From: Duganella aceris
Lineage (GTDB): Bacteria > Pseudomonadota > Gammaproteobacteria > Burkholderiales > Burkholderiaceae_D
Direction of reading: 5' to 3'
Length of the DNA stretch: 64,000 nt
Assembly: GCF_011090165.1 (NCBI RefSeq)
Contig: NZ_JAADJT010000001.1
Coordinates: 186,001-250,000 of the forward strand
Position 1 is the stretch's first letter, and each line of letters starts with the position of its first letter. This document shows, piece after piece, positions 63,668-64,000 of this stretch. The notes beneath the pieces were generated by a model that searched no databases, had not been told where the DNA came from, and was given only the letters and a program-made list of their open reading frames with translations. The position numbers and the translations under genes were made by a program.

Positions 63668-64000
63668 GCCACTTTCGCGGCGTCCACCGGACGGCGTTGC
63701 AGCACGAAGATGGGCGCGGCCCACTCCGTATCCTTCTTCTTTTTACTCGTGATGAGCGTCAGTTCCGAAGGATCGTAGACGTCGGTGTTGTGCGTCAACG
63801 GCGTCGTCATCAGGTACTGCGCTTCGGTGTTCTTCAGGAACTCGCCGACCAGCTGGATGTTGCGGATATCCAGGTGGGCGAACGGTTCGTCGATGAACAC
63901 GAAGCCGCCGGAACCGTCTTCCGATTTCAGCAAGCCAATCAGCAGCACCAGCGATTTCATCACCTGCTGGCCGCCGGACGCTTCGCCGTCGTTCATGCCG
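63664..64000 (-). CDS. SMC-like ATPase, C-terminal end (5' cut by window edge)
   Basis: Open frame to the right edge. The visible part contains the ABC signature ASGGQQ and Walker B FVFIDEPFAHLD, followed by a D-loop and a short tail ending KKKKDTEWAAPIFVLQRRP. This is the C-terminal head of an SMC/RecN-type ATPase; the rest, including the coiled coil and Walker A, lies outside. Whether it is a repair factor, condensin-like, or part of a defence system cannot be decided here. Confidence 0.75.
   Translation of the reverse strand, partial: GMNDGEASGGQQVMKSLVLLIGLLKSEDGSGGFVFIDEPFAHLDIRNIQLVGEFLKNTEAQYLMTTPLTHNTDVYDPSELTLITSKKKKDTEWAAPIFVLQRRPVDAAKVA

Noticed and set aside
1..64000. tRNA, rRNA or CRISPR arrays
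   Set aside because: No cloverleaf with CCA-proximal stem, no rRNA signature and no regularly spaced repeats were seen.

Overview
The window is about 64 kb of high-GC chromosomal DNA from a Gram-negative bacterium, most likely a betaproteobacterium of the Oxalobacteraceae (Massilia/Duganella type). This is inferred from GC-rich codon use, TonB-dependent receptors, Cache/CheW and CHASE/GGDEF signalling proteins, TamA/TamB and a Gram-negative porin. No rRNA, tRNA, CRISPR array, prophage or complete insertion sequence was seen. Almost all of the DNA is tightly packed protein genes; both edge genes are truncated.

Layout. (1) 1-415: the end of a short-chain dehydrogenase. (2) 506-10387: a LacI regulator and an exported polysaccharide deacetylase, divergent from a TonB-dependent receptor, two flavin-dependent halogenase-family proteins, a SapC-family protein and a JmjC/cupin-like protein. 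Two near-identical LacI-type operators and -35/-10 boxes lie between the divergent units. (3) 10348-18948: a MOSC domain fused to an alkyltransferase-like domain, sodC, a PsiF-repeat protein, a soluble double-Cache/CheW protein behind a sigma-54 promoter, a GGDEF-EAL protein flanked by two DUF2807 proteins, and a MazG-like pyrophosphohydrolase. (4) 18959-25123: an alpha/beta hydrolase, then a four-gene unit (Tat-exported flavin amine oxidase, cytochrome c, exported RidA, TonB-dependent receptor) behind a near-consensus sigma-54 promoter. (5) 25434-27391: a lone TnsB/Mu-like transposase whose second catalytic Asp appears to be Asn, translationally coupled to a 48-codon micro-ORF. (6) 27660-44607: a DEAD-box helicase with two DbpA-type RNA-binding domains, hydrolases, two small Ala/Lys/His-rich exported proteins, an M28 peptidase, a GAF-GGDEF*-EAL protein, a PhoX phosphatase behind a Pho box, a sugar dehydrogenase lipoprotein, an HD-GYP response regulator and an exported SAM hydrolase-family protein. 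(7) 44748-64000: a GAF-GAF histidine kinase, a porin, small unknown proteins, a CHASE-PAS-GAF-GGDEF cyclase next to queC, tamA-tamB, an S9 peptidase with a coupled 35-residue microprotein, and the end of an SMC-like ATPase.

How the genes work together. Two outer-membrane uptake systems stand out. The first looks like a LacI-controlled locus that imports a ligand and modifies it with halogenase-family enzymes. The second looks like a nitrogen-scavenging periplasmic pathway: amine or amino-acid oxidation by a Tat-exported flavoenzyme, electrons to cytochrome c, imine hydrolysis by exported RidA, and uptake through a receptor, all under sigma-54. Four cyclic-di-GMP proteins (GGDEF-EAL, degenerate GGDEF-EAL, HD-GYP, CHASE-GGDEF) indicate heavy investment in lifestyle switching. 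Substrates of both uptake loci are unknown from sequence alone.
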